A DNA stretch of 64,000 nt from Streptantibioticus ferralitis (GTDB lineage: Bacteria > Actinomycetota > Actinomycetes > Streptomycetales > Streptomycetaceae), in assembly GCF_029223525.1 (NCBI RefSeq), contig NZ_JARHTQ010000002.1, forward strand, positions 434,001-498,000. Direction: 5' to 3'. The notes beneath the pieces were generated by a model, which searched no databases, had not been told where the DNA came from, and worked only from the letters and a program-made list of their open reading frames with translations. The translations under genes and the position numbers were made by a program. The first letter of the stretch is position 1; each line of letters starts with the position of its first letter. This document shows positions 54,091 through 62,976 of the stretch, piece after piece.

Positions 54091-54954
54091 ATGTCCACCG
54101 ATGCCGACAACCGGGGCCGCACCATGCCCGGAACCCACCACTCCGCTGGAGCTGGAGCCGCAGCCGCCGACCAGGCCCTGCTGCCCGCCGTAGCAGCCGC
54201 CGTCCAGGCCGCCGGGGCCCGTATGCTCCAGGACTTCTCCTACGATGCCCGACCGCAGGACCGAACCGCGGTCGCCCAAGCGATCCAGGCGGGCGACGCG
54301 GTGTCGCTGCAGGTGCTACGTGACGCGTTGCTGGCGGCGCGCCCAGGGGCCGGATGGGTCGAGGACGAGTTGGAGTCCGGTGACCTGCCCGAGGGCGAGT
54401 GGTGGATCTGCGACCCGGTGGAAGGCGCCATCAACCACGTCCACGGGATGACCAACTGGTGCGTGACGGCCACCCTGGTGCGCGACAACGTGCCCGTCGT
54501 CACCGCGGTGAGCCAGCCGACCACCGGAAACCTCTACACCGCCGTCCGAGGCGGCGGCGCCCATCTCGACGGGGTACGGCTGCGTCCGTCGGCCAAGACC
54601 GCTCTGGACGCCGCCTACGTCTCCACCGGCCAGGCCGCACCTGGCGAGGGCAGCGAAACCCACCGCCGTATCGGCCAGTCGGTCACCGCGATGCTGGCGG
54701 ACGCTCTGCTGGTGTGCGTCGCCGTGCCCGCCACCTCGCAGCTGGTACACGTCGCGGCCGGGCGGATGGACGCCTTCTGGCAGCACAGCCAGGTGCGCTC
54801 CGGCCTGGTGCCGGGCGCGCTGCTGGTCTCGGAGGCGGGCGGCACCGTCACCGACACGCACGGGCGCCCATGGACCCTGGCCAGCCCGGACTTCCTGGCC
54901 GCCGCCCCCGGCATCCATCAGGCCGCCGTCGACATCCTCTCCACCATCGCCTGA
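54091..54954 (+). CDS. Inositol monophosphatase-fold protein with altered metal site
   Basis: 287 aa from ATG 54091 with GAGAGGCGACCG upstream. It has the IMPase fold: AAAVQAAGARMLQDFS, VEDELESGDLPEGEWW (first Glu motif), WWICDPVEGAINHVHGM, where the usual DPIDGT is DPVEGA (second Asp to Glu, Thr to Ala), and the C-terminal motif that is normally W-D-x-A-A-G reads VRSGLVPGALLVSEAGG, lacking the Asp. Three metal ligands of the family are therefore changed. It may bind a phosphate sugar without hydrolysis or use another mechanism. It starts an operon with the NADP-binding gene and is divergent from LysR. Confidence 0.75.
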   Translation: MSTDADNRGRTMPGTHHSAGAGAAAADQALLPAVAAAVQAAGARMLQDFSYDARPQDRTAVAQAIQAGDAVSLQVLRDALLAARPGAGWVEDELESGDLPEGEWWICDPVEGAINHVHGMTNWCVTATLVRDNVPVVTAVSQPTTGNLYTAVRGGGAHLDGVRLRPSAKTALDAAYVSTGQAAPGEGSETHRRIGQSVTAMLADALLVCVAVPATSQLVHVAAGRMDAFWQHSQVRSGLVPGALLVSEAGGTVTDTHGRPWTLASPDFLAAAPGIHQAAVDILSTIA

Positions 54955-54991
54955 CCCGTCCGGCACACCCGCAGAAACGGAGCACACCGCC

Positions 54992-55630
54992 ATGACCAGC
55001 ATCGGCATCCTCGGATCCGGCCGAGTGGCCACCGCCCTGGCCGCCAAACTCGCCTCCACCGGCCATGAAGTGACCGTCGGATCCCGCAACCCCGCTGACA
55101 CCGCGGTGCGATGGACCGGTCCGACGGTCCGGCACCGCGACCACGCCCAGACCGCCCGCCACGCCTCGATCGTCATCAACGCGACCCCCGGCGACACCAC
55201 ACTGCAGCGGATCGCCACCCTGCGGGGCGAGTTGGACGGCAAGATCCTCGTCGACGTCTCCAACGCCACCGTGCGCGGCGCGGACGGACTGCCGGGCGGA
55301 CTGTGCTATCCGAACAGCAGTCTCGCCGAACACCTCCAGCAGGCGCTGCCCGCCACTCGCGTCGTCAAGACGCTGAACACCATGCTCTTCACGGTCATGA
55401 CCGACCCGCACAGTCTGACCACCCCGCCGACGGCGTTCCTGTCGGGTGACGACGAGGACGCCAAGGCGGCCGTCGGCCGCCTGCTCGTCGACCTCGGCTG
55501 GCGACCGGAGTGGATCGAAGACCTGGGCGACATCACCACCGCCCGGGCGACCGAGTCGCTGGTACTGCTTGTCCCACACCTGTTCCGCCGCCATGGGCCC
55601 AAGCCGTTCGCCCTGACGGTCGCCCGCTGA
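54992..55630 (+). CDS. NADPH-dependent F420 reductase-like NAD(P)-binding protein
   Basis: 212 aa, ATG with a modest GGAG upstream. Rossmann start SIGILGSGRVATALAAKLASTGHEVTVGSRNP, then ASIVINATPGDTTLQ, GKILVDVSNA, VVKTLNTMLFTVMTDP. This is the NADP_oxidored F420-dependent/6-phosphogluconate-like group of about 210 residues. It is 37 bases behind the IMPase-fold gene and probably co-transcribed. It may reduce F420 or a substrate linked to the LysR-controlled pathway; not certain. Confidence 0.82.
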   Translation: MTSIGILGSGRVATALAAKLASTGHEVTVGSRNPADTAVRWTGPTVRHRDHAQTARHASIVINATPGDTTLQRIATLRGELDGKILVDVSNATVRGADGLPGGLCYPNSSLAEHLQQALPATRVVKTLNTMLFTVMTDPHSLTTPPTAFLSGDDEDAKAAVGRLLVDLGWRPEWIEDLGDITTARATESLVLLVPHLFRRHGPKPFALTVAR

Positions 55631-55698
55631 AGCCGGTGCCCGGCTGCGGGTCTCCCGGCGGGCTCGCGAGCTGACCCGGGTCGGTGCAGTGTGGAGAC

Positions 55699-56886
55699 GT
55701 GGATTCCCGGCAGCTGTTTGCCGGTCTGCGGCAGCCATGGCAGTCGAGCCGTGCGATGCTGATGGTCCCCCTCGTGCTCATCGTGGTGATCACCCTGGCG
55801 GACATCCGCACCCCCACGGACGTCCATCTCGGTCCGGCACTGGTCATCGCCCCCGCGATCACCGCTTCGTTCGCCGGTCCCCGGCTGACCGGCCTCATCG
55901 GCGCTCTGGCCCTTGCGGCTCAGGTGATCATCGGCGTGTTTCACGGCGGGCTGACCACAACGAACCACCTGGTGCAGATCGCCACCCTCGGGGTGCTCTC
56001 GGTGCTGGTCGTGTTCCTCTGCGCGGTACGTGAGCGACGTAGTGCGCAGTTGGCCCAGGTGCGGTCGGTGGCCGAGGCCGCGCAGCACGTCCTGCTCTGG
56101 CCGCTGCCGGAACTGATCGGCCCGCTGCGGATCGCCTGCCTGTATCTGGCCGCCGAGGACGAGGCCCAGATCGGTGGCGACCTGTACGCGGCCACCCGCA
56201 TCGACGGCGGCGTCCGCGTGATGATCGGGGACGTACGGGGCAAAGGCCTGGCCGCCATCGGGGAGGCGGCCCTTCTGCTCGGCGCCTTCCGCGAGGCCGC
56301 CCACCAGCACACCACGCTGCCCGAACTGGCCGCAGCCCTGGAACAGAGCGTCTCGCGCTACCTGACCGACTTCGAGCCGGAGGACGAGGCCGGGGAACGC
56401 TTCGCCACCACCTTGCTGCTGGAGATCCCGGACGACGACAACATCACCCGGATGACCAGCTGCGGCCATCCGCCGCCCTTGCTGCTCAGCCCCGGCAGCG
56501 CCGTCACCGTTCCGAGCCTGCACCCCGCACCCCCGCTGGGGGTCGGCGCGATGGGACCGTCGGGCTACTCCCTCGACGTGTTCTCCTTCGAGCCCGGCGA
56601 CACCCTGCTGCTCTACACCGACGGTGTCGTCGAAGCCCGCGATCCAAGCGGTGCCTTCTATCCGTTCGTCGAACGGGCCGCCCAGTGGACCGAGAGCAAT
56701 CCCGAGACCCTTCTCCACCACGTGCGGCGGGATCTGCTCGCCCATGCGGGCGGCCGCCTCGACGACGACGCCGCACTCATCGCGGTCCACCGCACGCCCA
56801 CCGCGCACTCGGCCCACCATCGCGGAAAGGTCATCCATGCCGATGGCTTCCGCCACCGTGCCGGATCCGAACCACGAAAGTCATGA
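55699..56886 (+). CDS. Membrane-anchored PP2C (SpoIIE-type) serine phosphatase
   Basis: 395 aa from GTG 55699 (in-frame alternatives nearby). The N-terminus has three or four hydrophobic segments (about residues 22-40, 45-65, 68-90, 95-112), with no periplasmic domain of note, then a short coiled linker and a PP2C/SpoIIE domain (about 150-375): GGDLYAATRI, GDVRGKG, LYTDGVVEARD, DDDAALIAV. The architecture (MASE-like multi-helix sensor plus phosphatase) is common in streptomycetes. A membrane signal probably sets phosphatase activity toward an anti-anti-sigma factor. Confidence 0.9.
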   Translation: MDSRQLFAGLRQPWQSSRAMLMVPLVLIVVITLADIRTPTDVHLGPALVIAPAITASFAGPRLTGLIGALALAAQVIIGVFHGGLTTTNHLVQIATLGVLSVLVVFLCAVRERRSAQLAQVRSVAEAAQHVLLWPLPELIGPLRIACLYLAAEDEAQIGGDLYAATRIDGGVRVMIGDVRGKGLAAIGEAALLLGAFREAAHQHTTLPELAAALEQSVSRYLTDFEPEDEAGERFATTLLLEIPDDDNITRMTSCGHPPPLLLSPGSAVTVPSLHPAPPLGVGAMGPSGYSLDVFSFEPGDTLLLYTDGVVEARDPSGAFYPFVERAAQWTESNPETLLHHVRRDLLAHAGGRLDDDAALIAVHRTPTAHSAHHRGKVIHADGFRHRAGSEPRKS

Positions 56887-56973
56887 TCGGCAACCCGGGC
56901 GCTCGGTGAGCCGCGGCCCGCGCGGATGGCGGTGTCCGCGGCCCGGTTGAGCCGGTTCCCGGCCGGGACCGCG

Positions 56974-57371
56974 CTACAGCGCCGCGAGGTTGTCAGCCAG
57001 AGCGTCGAGGCCGAAGGAGCCCTGGGAGAGTGCCTTCATGTGCCAGCCTTGAGGTCGAAATCTGCGCCGTGGCGGCGTCGGGCCGCCTCGCGGCCTTGCA
57101 GCCAGGCCTGTTCTCCCAGCTTGTAGCCGATGGCCTGGCCGGGCCAGCCGAGGTAGCGGTCGATCTCGCCGGTACGGCGTGCGGCGGGGCTGCCGTGGTA
57201 GGTCGCCATGAACTCGGTGGCCAGCGCTGGGGTCCAGCGTTCGCCGGGGTGGAAGCCGGAGTCCGCGGGGACGGCCAGTTCCAGGTGCAAGCCGATGTCG
57301 GTGATCACCCGGATGATGCGGAGCATCTGCTTGTCCAGGTAGCCGAGGCGCTGGGCAGGGTCGGTGCCCGG
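56974..57371 (-). pseudogene. DUF885 family hydrolase, C-terminal remnant with a one-base frameshift
   Basis: The leftward frame reads GYLDKQMLRIIRVITDIGLHLEL, PADSGFHPGERWTP, EIDRYLGWPGQAIGYKLGE, AARRRHGADFDLKA, the characteristic end of DUF885 proteins (normally about 550 aa). At 57044-57047 one base is missing compared with the expected FDLKAWHMKAL, so the true last 23 residues (WHMKALSQGSFGLDALADNL) continue in another frame to the TAG at 56974. Upstream of about 57371 the homology stops, so roughly 400 residues are gone. Confidence 0.8.
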
Positions 57372-57461
57372 TGACCTTGCGGAGATCGGTGGTCGGGGAC
57401 GGATACCGCTCGGTGGTGGCCCGGCGAGGCCGCTGCGAGGTCAGCCGGGGACGGACGGAGC

Positions 57462-58343
57462 TCAGGCACGCTCGGGAGCCGCCGCCAACAGGGATTTGGC
57501 GAGGGGAGTGGTGGCCAGGACGAACGCCCCGGCCAGGGTCAGGGCGGCTCCCGACAGTTCGGGCACCAGCCACCATCCGACCCGGATCCGCTCTCCGTAC
57601 AGGGTCACCCCGAAGGCGATGCTCAGCAGCGCGTCACCCATGGTGAGAGCAGGCTGGGACGCCGCCAGCGGGCCGGACTGCAGGGCGTTCTCCAGCAGGA
57701 ACAACGCGGTCACGCCCACGGCCGCGAAACCGTACGTCTGCCAGCACAGGAAGAAGCCCCTGAGCCCCCCGGTGTCCATTGCGTGGGTGGCGGTCTTCAT
57801 CAGCGCGGCGGTGAGCGCGTAGCCGATGGCGGCCGTCGTGGCGAAGCAGGCGGCGCGGGTCTTGCCCGCGGGGCACCGTAGTGCGGTGCAGATCAGGAAA
57901 GTGGACACGGCCACACACAGGATGAGCACGGGGAACCATCTGGCCATCGACGCCGTCCTGGCTCCGGCCGAGGGAGCGGCCGCCGCCAGCGCGGTGCCGA
58001 CACCGACCACGATGCAGGCGACACCCACCCAGCCCCGGCCCGGAAGCCGACGCCGCAGAATCACACTCGCGATCATGAGGGCGAGCGGCAGCTCAAGAAC
58101 GAAGATCGGCTGGACGACCGACAACGTCCCGTTGAACAGCGCCAGAGCCTGGAAGCAGGCAGCGCACATCACGACGGCCATCCCGGCCAGCCAGATGCGC
58201 CGGTGGGCGAGGCTGGTGATGAGCTTGCTGCTGAAGCCCTGGGCGAGCGGCACGGTAAGTGCGGCGCGCCGCTGGAGGACGGTGGCGAGCGCATTGCTCG
58301 CGGCCGCCAGCAGTGCGAAGACGACAGACAACGCCATCCCCAC
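57462..58343 (-). CDS. DMT-superfamily membrane protein, paralogue of the one at 24219
   Basis: 293 aa from GTG 58343 with GGAAGGAG six bases upstream. About ten hydrophobic segments. The start MALSVVFALLAAASNALATVLQRRAAL, and blocks LSVVQPIFVLELPLALMIA, GYALTAALMKTATHA, and ASQPALTMGDALLSIAFGVTLYGERI parallel the gene at 24219-25136 (NAAASVLQR, ELSVVEPILVFELPL, LTLSDPLISVLWGV). Identity is high enough to call them paralogues but not recent copies. Role unknown. Confidence 0.82.
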   Translation of the reverse strand: MGMALSVVFALLAAASNALATVLQRRAALTVPLAQGFSSKLITSLAHRRIWLAGMAVVMCAACFQALALFNGTLSVVQPIFVLELPLALMIASVILRRRLPGRGWVGVACIVVGVGTALAAAAPSAGARTASMARWFPVLILCVAVSTFLICTALRCPAGKTRAACFATTAAIGYALTAALMKTATHAMDTGGLRGFFLCWQTYGFAAVGVTALFLLENALQSGPLAASQPALTMGDALLSIAFGVTLYGERIRVGWWLVPELSGAALTLAGAFVLATTPLAKSLLAAAPERA

Positions 58344-58656
58344 GGGCGACTCCTTCCCGTCGACGCCCACAGGTCGCACGCCGTGCGGCGCCGCTCACCA
58401 CAGGTAGGCCGAACACTCACGCATGTCCACCGTAGGTGTGTCCGTCCGGTGGAACATCTGCGCGGGGATTTCTCCGTGACGGCTACTCGGCGGTATCGAT
58501 CGGCGCCTCGGCTGATCGTGGGAGCAGGTCCGTCCCTGCGGGTGCACGTCCGCGTGGCTCGACTCGCCGGCCGGCCTGCCGCGTGCGACGGTGGTGGGGC
58601 CCGTAGTGCATCCGAGCGGAACGTCCCAGTGTCGCCCATCTGCCGGAGGCCCCACA

Positions 58657-59155
58657 GTGAGACGCGAGCGCCCAGGTCCGGGAACTGGCAGTCTGCTGCG
58701 CGGCGCGATACGGGGAGCGGCTGCGGGCGCTGCCGGTACGACCGCACTGAACGCCGTCGGCTATCTGGCACATGGCGGTACGAGGCCGCCCGGCGAGTGG
58801 CACGCCTGAGACCACCGTGGAAAGGCTGTTGGACAGGACACACCTGCGGTTGCCGGGTGCGGGCGAGGACCACGGCAACCGCGTCGCGGGGCTCGCCCCG
58901 CTGACCGGCATCGCCGCCGGTGTGGGCATCGGTGCGCTGCTCGGAGTCCTGCGCGCCGCAGGATGGCGCCCCGGAACGGCCATCGGCTGCGTCACCGCCA
59001 CGGTCGGGGCGCTGCTCGGCACCAACGGGCCCATGATGGCCCTCGGCATCACCGACCCCCGCACCTGGTCAGCCAAGGACTGGGCAGCGGACGTGGTACC
59101 GCACCTGGCGTACGGCGGGCTCACCATCGGCGTGCTGCACGGACTCGACCGCTAG
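58657..59155 (+). pseudogene. Small membrane protein gene split by one inserted base
   Basis: GTG 58657 starts MRRERPGPGTGSLLRGAIRGAAAGAAGTTALNAVGYL in one frame; the rest, MAVRGRPASGTPETTVERLL...GLAPLTGIAAGVGIGALLGVL, GTNGPMMALGITDPRTWSAKDW, VPHLAYGGLTIGVLHGLDR, is in the next frame to 59155. At 58769 an extra C turns CTGGACATG (L-D-M) into CTGGCACATG; removing it joins the frames as NAVGYLDMAVRGRPAS, the sequence expected for this streptomycete family of about 160 residues with three hydrophobic segments. The shift is either a recent mutation or a sequencing error. An ATG at 58772 could still give a 127-residue C-terminal product. Confidence 0.75.
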
Positions 59156-59506
59156 CGCGTCGTCCACGGTGGGCGACGGCGGGGACGGATCACTGCACCC
59201 GTGAGCTTCAGCGCTGTCCACTCTGTCTGTCGGAGATCTCCGCGCTGCCGGTCCAGGCCACGGGGGAGCGGCTCCGGGGCTCGCGTCGCCCTGGGCGGGT
59301 TTCGTAGACGCAGCGTCAGTCACCCCGCCAGTTTGCGCCCAGTGCTGAGCAGATCTGTGCGAATCTCTTGCCCGACGCCCCAGAAACTGTCAGCCTCTTT
59401 CAGAACTACGCAGAATCAACCACCAAGGGCTCTGGCAGGGCTCAGTACAACTGCCGATATCGCCCGTGCGCTACCGGGCCGTCACCAACCAACCAGGGAG
59501 TGACTC
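59156..59506. other. Gene-free stretch upstream of the GH35 gene
   Basis: About 350 bases without a supported gene. The last 120 bases (59380-59500) are clearly less GC-rich (TTTCAGAACTACGCAGAATCAACC), as expected for a promoter and operator region of the galactosidase. No palindrome long enough to name was seen. Confidence 0.5.
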
Positions 59507-61441
59507 TTGGACAGGCGTCGATTTCTGGCCGTGGCCGGGCTGAGCCCGCTCGCCGCCATGGCGGTCACCGCCAATCCGGCCTTCGCCTCGGAGCCGGGCC
59601 GGACCACCAAGCACGCCTTCGGCTTCGCCACGGACGGAAGTGGCTTCCTGCTCGACGGCCGCCCCTTCCAGATACGCAGCGGCGAGATGCATCCCGCCCG
59701 CATCCCGGTGCAGTACTGGCGCCACCGCATCCGGATGGCAAAGGCCATGGGGCTCAACACCGTCTCGATCTACATCATGTGGAACCACATCGAGGAGCGG
59801 CCCGGGATCTTCGACTTCCACACCGACCGCCGCAACGTCGAGGCCTTCATCCGGCTGTGCCAGGCCGAGGGCATGTGGGTGCTGCTACGGCCGGGACCCT
59901 ATGTCTGCGGCGAGTGGGACCTCGGCGGGATCCCGCCCTATCTGCTGCGCAACCCCGACATCCAACTACGGGTCAGATCAGCCGCCGACCCGCACTACAT
60001 GGCGGCCGTCAAACGGTACTTCGGCCAACTGATCCAGCGCGTCAAACCGCTGATGATCTCGCAGGGCGGCCCGGTCCTGATGGTCCAGATCGAGAACGAG
60101 TACGGCTCCTACGGCAGCGACGCGGCCTATCTGGAAGAACTGCGGCAGTTGTGGATCCGCGGTGGCATCGACGGACCGTTCTACACCGAGGACGGGCTGG
60201 GACAGGTCGAAGCCAACCACACCAACGTCAGGGGCGGAGCCATCGCGCTCAGCGGCGGTGACCCCGGGTCCATCGCGGCGGCCCGCACCGCCTTCCCGGC
60301 CGTGCCCGCGATGGCCGGAGAGGTGTATCCCGGCTGGCTGACCCACTGGGGCGACAACACGTTCCAGGGCGCCGACTCCGATGTGTCCGCCAGCCTCGAC
60401 GGGTTCATGAAGGGCGGGCTGTCGTTCAACCTCTACATGGTGCACGGCGGCACCAGCTTCGGGTTCTTCGCCGGTGCCAACGCCGACGACCTGTCCGGCA
60501 ACTACCAGCCGGACATCACCAGTTACGACTACAACGCACCCATCACCGAACAGGGCGCCCCCACCCCCCGCTACCACAAGTACCGAACGGTGATCGGCGG
60601 TCACCTCGGCACGCCGTTGCCCACCCCGCCGCCAGCAGTCCCCACCATCACCACGCCCGGCGGACCCCCGATCGTCCCCCGGCCGTACGCCTCGCTCTGG
60701 GACAACCTTCCCAAGCCGCTGCCCACTGCCCAGACGGTCGATCCGCGGCCGTTCGAGATGTACGGGCAGAACTCGGGATTCGTGCTCTACCGCAAGCGGC
60801 TGCCCGGCTACACCGGCGGCACCCTGGACATCCGATGGGTACACGACTACGCCACGGTCTTCGTCAACGGCGCCTACCAAGGCGGCTTCTCCCGCCCCGA
60901 CATCCCGGCCGGTGTCGCGACCGCGCTCAACGTCACCACCCGCAACGCCCCGCTGAAGCTGCGCCCCTCGGGCGCACCCGCGTCCGCGCCCCAACTCGAC
61001 ATCCTGGTCGAGGGGATGGGCCGCACCAACTACGGCCATGCGATGGTCGACCGCAAGGGCATCCTGGAGTCGGTGTCGCTGCTCGACGCCGGTTCGCAGA
61101 CCGGCATGCTCACCGGCTGGGAAGTCTGCCTGCTGCCCATGGACGACGACTTCGTCCGCAGCCTGAAGCCCCGTATCAGCGACCCACGGCGCCCCGGACT
61201 GTTCTTCCGGGCGGACATCCGACTGGACTCGGTCGGAGACACCTATGTCGACATGTCCCAGTGGACCAAGGGCGTGGTGTGGGTGAACGGCCACAACCTG
61301 GGCCGCTACTGGGAGATCGGCCCGCAGCACCGGCTGTACTGCCCAGCGCCCTGGCTGCGCCGCGGCACCAACCAGGTGCTGGTCTTCGACATGCACCAGA
61401 CCAAGTCCCAGCCGATCACCCTCGAACGCACTTTGCAGTGA
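59507..61441 (+). CDS. Secreted beta-galactosidase, glycoside hydrolase family 35
   Basis: 644 aa, TTG start with GGGAG six bases upstream. Tat signal peptide: MDRRRFLAVAGLSPLAAMAV, cut near AFAS. GH35 motifs are in order: FQIRSGEMHPARIPVQYWRHRI, NTVSIYIMWNHIEERPG, LLRPGPYVCGEWDLGG, acid/base Glu in MVQIENEYGS, nucleophile Glu in MAGEVYPGWLTHWG, and NLYMVHGGTSFGF. The C-terminal jelly-roll domains end DMSQWTKGVVWVNGHNLGRYWEIGPQ. It should cleave terminal beta-galactosides from plant or other polysaccharides after export folded by the Tat system. No sugar regulator is adjacent. Confidence 0.92.
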   Translation: MDRRRFLAVAGLSPLAAMAVTANPAFASEPGRTTKHAFGFATDGSGFLLDGRPFQIRSGEMHPARIPVQYWRHRIRMAKAMGLNTVSIYIMWNHIEERPGIFDFHTDRRNVEAFIRLCQAEGMWVLLRPGPYVCGEWDLGGIPPYLLRNPDIQLRVRSAADPHYMAAVKRYFGQLIQRVKPLMISQGGPVLMVQIENEYGSYGSDAAYLEELRQLWIRGGIDGPFYTEDGLGQVEANHTNVRGGAIALSGGDPGSIAAARTAFPAVPAMAGEVYPGWLTHWGDNTFQGADSDVSASLDGFMKGGLSFNLYMVHGGTSFGFFAGANADDLSGNYQPDITSYDYNAPITEQGAPTPRYHKYRTVIGGHLGTPLPTPPPAVPTITTPGGPPIVPRPYASLWDNLPKPLPTAQTVDPRPFEMYGQNSGFVLYRKRLPGYTGGTLDIRWVHDYATVFVNGAYQGGFSRPDIPAGVATALNVTTRNAPLKLRPSGAPASAPQLDILVEGMGRTNYGHAMVDRKGILESVSLLDAGSQTGMLTGWEVCLLPMDDDFVRSLKPRISDPRRPGLFFRADIRLDSVGDTYVDMSQWTKGVVWVNGHNLGRYWEIGPQHRLYCPAPWLRRGTNQVLVFDMHQTKSQPITLERTLQ

Positions 61442-61614
61442 GGCGGCGCAGGCTCCCAACCTCCGTCCACCGCAACGTCAACGCGGGCGGAGTCCGTCGG
61501 CCGGATCATCCAGGAGACTGTGCGGGAGCCGTCTCCGACCTCGGGGAACAACGGAACAGCCGTTGGCGCAAAGGGCTGATCTTGCCGTCTAGTACAGTGA
61601 TCCGCGGCTGTGCT

Positions 61615-61652
61615 GGGGTTCGTCGAAAGCCCCGTTGAGCGGGTCGGCGCAG
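61615..61652. repeat. Candidate Tn3-type terminal repeat
   Basis: GGGGTTCGTCGAAAGCCCCG and following bases sit 17-54 bases before the Tn3-type transposase remnant. Tn3 elements begin with GGGG and a repeat of about 38 bp, and the position fits. No matching right end was found in the window, so this is only suggestive; the block also forms an imperfect hairpin. Confidence 0.25.
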
Positions 61653-61668
61653 GGCTACGGTCCGGCGC

Positions 61669-61935
61669 ATGCCGGTGGCATTCCTGGCTGACGAGCAGGC
61701 CGAGGCGTACGGGAAGTTCGCCGAGGAGCCGACGGGGCCCGTGAGCGTGCTGGCGCGGCAGGCCGCGGAGGTCCGCTCGATCGCCGAGCAGCGGACCTCC
61801 GCGACGGTGGCGAACGCGGCCCGCCGGGCGGACCCGTCGCTTCCCGGCGATCTGATCGCGCTGCTGGACGTGCCGGAGGGCAAGCGGCTGTCCGAGCTGG
61901 AGCGGATGCGCCGGCCGCCGACGCGGACCACCTGA
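61669..61935 (+). pseudogene. Tn3-family transposase (DUF4158), internally deleted remnant
   Basis: 88 aa. The first 22 residues, MPVAFLADEQAEAYGKFAEE, match the start of the DUF4158 region of Tn3-type transposases; the rest, VSVLARQAAEVRSIAEQR, GDLIALLDVPEGKRLSELER, MRRPPTRTT, matches a part that normally lies about 170 residues further on. The catalytic DDE domain (over 600 residues) is absent. So an insertion once lay here and has decayed. The assignment is from recall of the family's conserved blocks. Confidence 0.55.
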
Positions 61936-61963
61936 GCCGGCACCGATGCGGCAGTTGCGACGG

Positions 61964-62905
61964 TCAGCCGACGGTGATGATGAGTTTGCCGCCCTTGGGT
62001 GTGCGGTTGCGTTCGAGCTCCGTGAGCGCCGCGATCGCTTCGGTGAGCGGAGCGGTGCGAGCGATCGGCAGCTGCAGTGTTCCCTGCCCGGCGGCTTGCG
62101 CGACCTCTTCGAGGTCCTGCGTGACGGGCTTGGCGATCATGACCTGGTAGGGCCCGGGCAGTGCACTTCTGGCGAATTTCGCGGGAGCGGGGTTGATGTC
62201 GATGATGCGGCCGCCGGGCTTCAGCAACGTCCGCGCTGCTTTGATCGGGAGCGTGCCGGCGGTGTCGAAGACGAGGTCGAACCGGCCGCTGAGCGTCGTG
62301 GGGTCGAAGTCGAACTCGGCGACCGGGTCGATGCCGAGGTCATGCGCGTCTCGCATGGCGGTTGCGCGGCAGCTGCCTCCCACCGAGGCGCCGCGTATCG
62401 AAGCGAACTGGGCAGCGGCTCGGCCGACTCCGCCGAGGCAGCCGTGGATGAAGACGGTTTGCCCGGGCTGCAGCTTGCCCCTACTGGTCATGGCCTGGAA
62501 GGCGGTGAGCCCGACGGTGGGGATCGCGGCGGCCTGTTCGAAGGAGAGGTCCGCAGGCTTCTTCACGACCGCCTTCTCCTCGGCGACGACCATCTCGGCG
62601 AACGCTCCAGCCGCCTTGAGGCCGGTCCCGCCGAGCACCGCGTCGCCGACGGCGAGTCGGGTGACGCCGTCGCCGACCGCCTCGACGACGCCTGCGAAGT
62701 CGTGGCCCAGTCCACGTGGGAAGCTCCTGCCGGTCATGATCTTCATGTCGCCGTTGCGGATCTTCCAGTCCATCGGGTTGGCTGCCGCTGCCCGCACGCG
62801 GACCAGGATCTCGCCAGGGCCGGGCCGTGCCGGCTCGAAGTCCTCAAGCCGCATGACCTCGGGCCCGCCGTACTGGTGGTACTGGATGCGCTTCATCGTC
62901 GCCAT
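61964..62905 (-). CDS. NADP-dependent quinone-oxidoreductase-like (zinc-less MDR) protein
   Basis: 313 aa from ATG 62905 with GGAGG six bases upstream. MDR fold: MKRIQYHQYGGPEVMRLED, AAAANPMDWKIRNGD, GHDFAGVVEAVG, nucleotide site TVFIHGCLGGVGRAAAQFA, FDLVFDTAGT, ending ERNRTPKGGKLIITVG. The structural zinc cysteines are lacking, so it belongs to the quinone oxidoreductase group (reducing quinones or reactive carbonyls with NADPH). Two copies of a palindromic operator lie just upstream and a TetR gene is divergent, so it is very likely its target. Confidence 0.9.
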   Translation of the reverse strand: MATMKRIQYHQYGGPEVMRLEDFEPARPGPGEILVRVRAAAANPMDWKIRNGDMKIMTGRSFPRGLGHDFAGVVEAVGDGVTRLAVGDAVLGGTGLKAAGAFAEMVVAEEKAVVKKPADLSFEQAAAIPTVGLTAFQAMTSRGKLQPGQTVFIHGCLGGVGRAAAQFASIRGASVGGSCRATAMRDAHDLGIDPVAEFDFDPTTLSGRFDLVFDTAGTLPIKAARTLLKPGGRIIDINPAPAKFARSALPGPYQVMIAKPVTQDLEEVAQAAGQGTLQLPIARTAPLTEAIAALTELERNRTPKGGKLIITVG

Positions 62906-62922
62906 TCGAGGCCTCCACCCAT

Positions 62923-62943
62923 TGATGTCATCTGCTGACATCA
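62923..62943. promoter_or_regulatory. TetR operator, copy 1 (perfect)
   Basis: TGATGTCA-N5-TGACATCA, a perfect 8-bp inverted repeat with spacer TCTGC, 18 bases upstream of the oxidoreductase ATG. It probably overlaps the ribosome-proximal promoter region. Confidence 0.75.
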
Positions 62944-62955
62944 CTCTATCACTAT

Positions 62956-62976
62956 TGATGTCATCTGATGACATGG
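62956..62976. promoter_or_regulatory. TetR operator, copy 2
   Basis: TGATGTCA-N5-TGACATGG with spacer TCTGA, the right arm matching at six of eight positions. Its centre is 33 bases from copy 1, about three helical turns, so two dimers could bind on the same DNA face. Confidence 0.7.
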
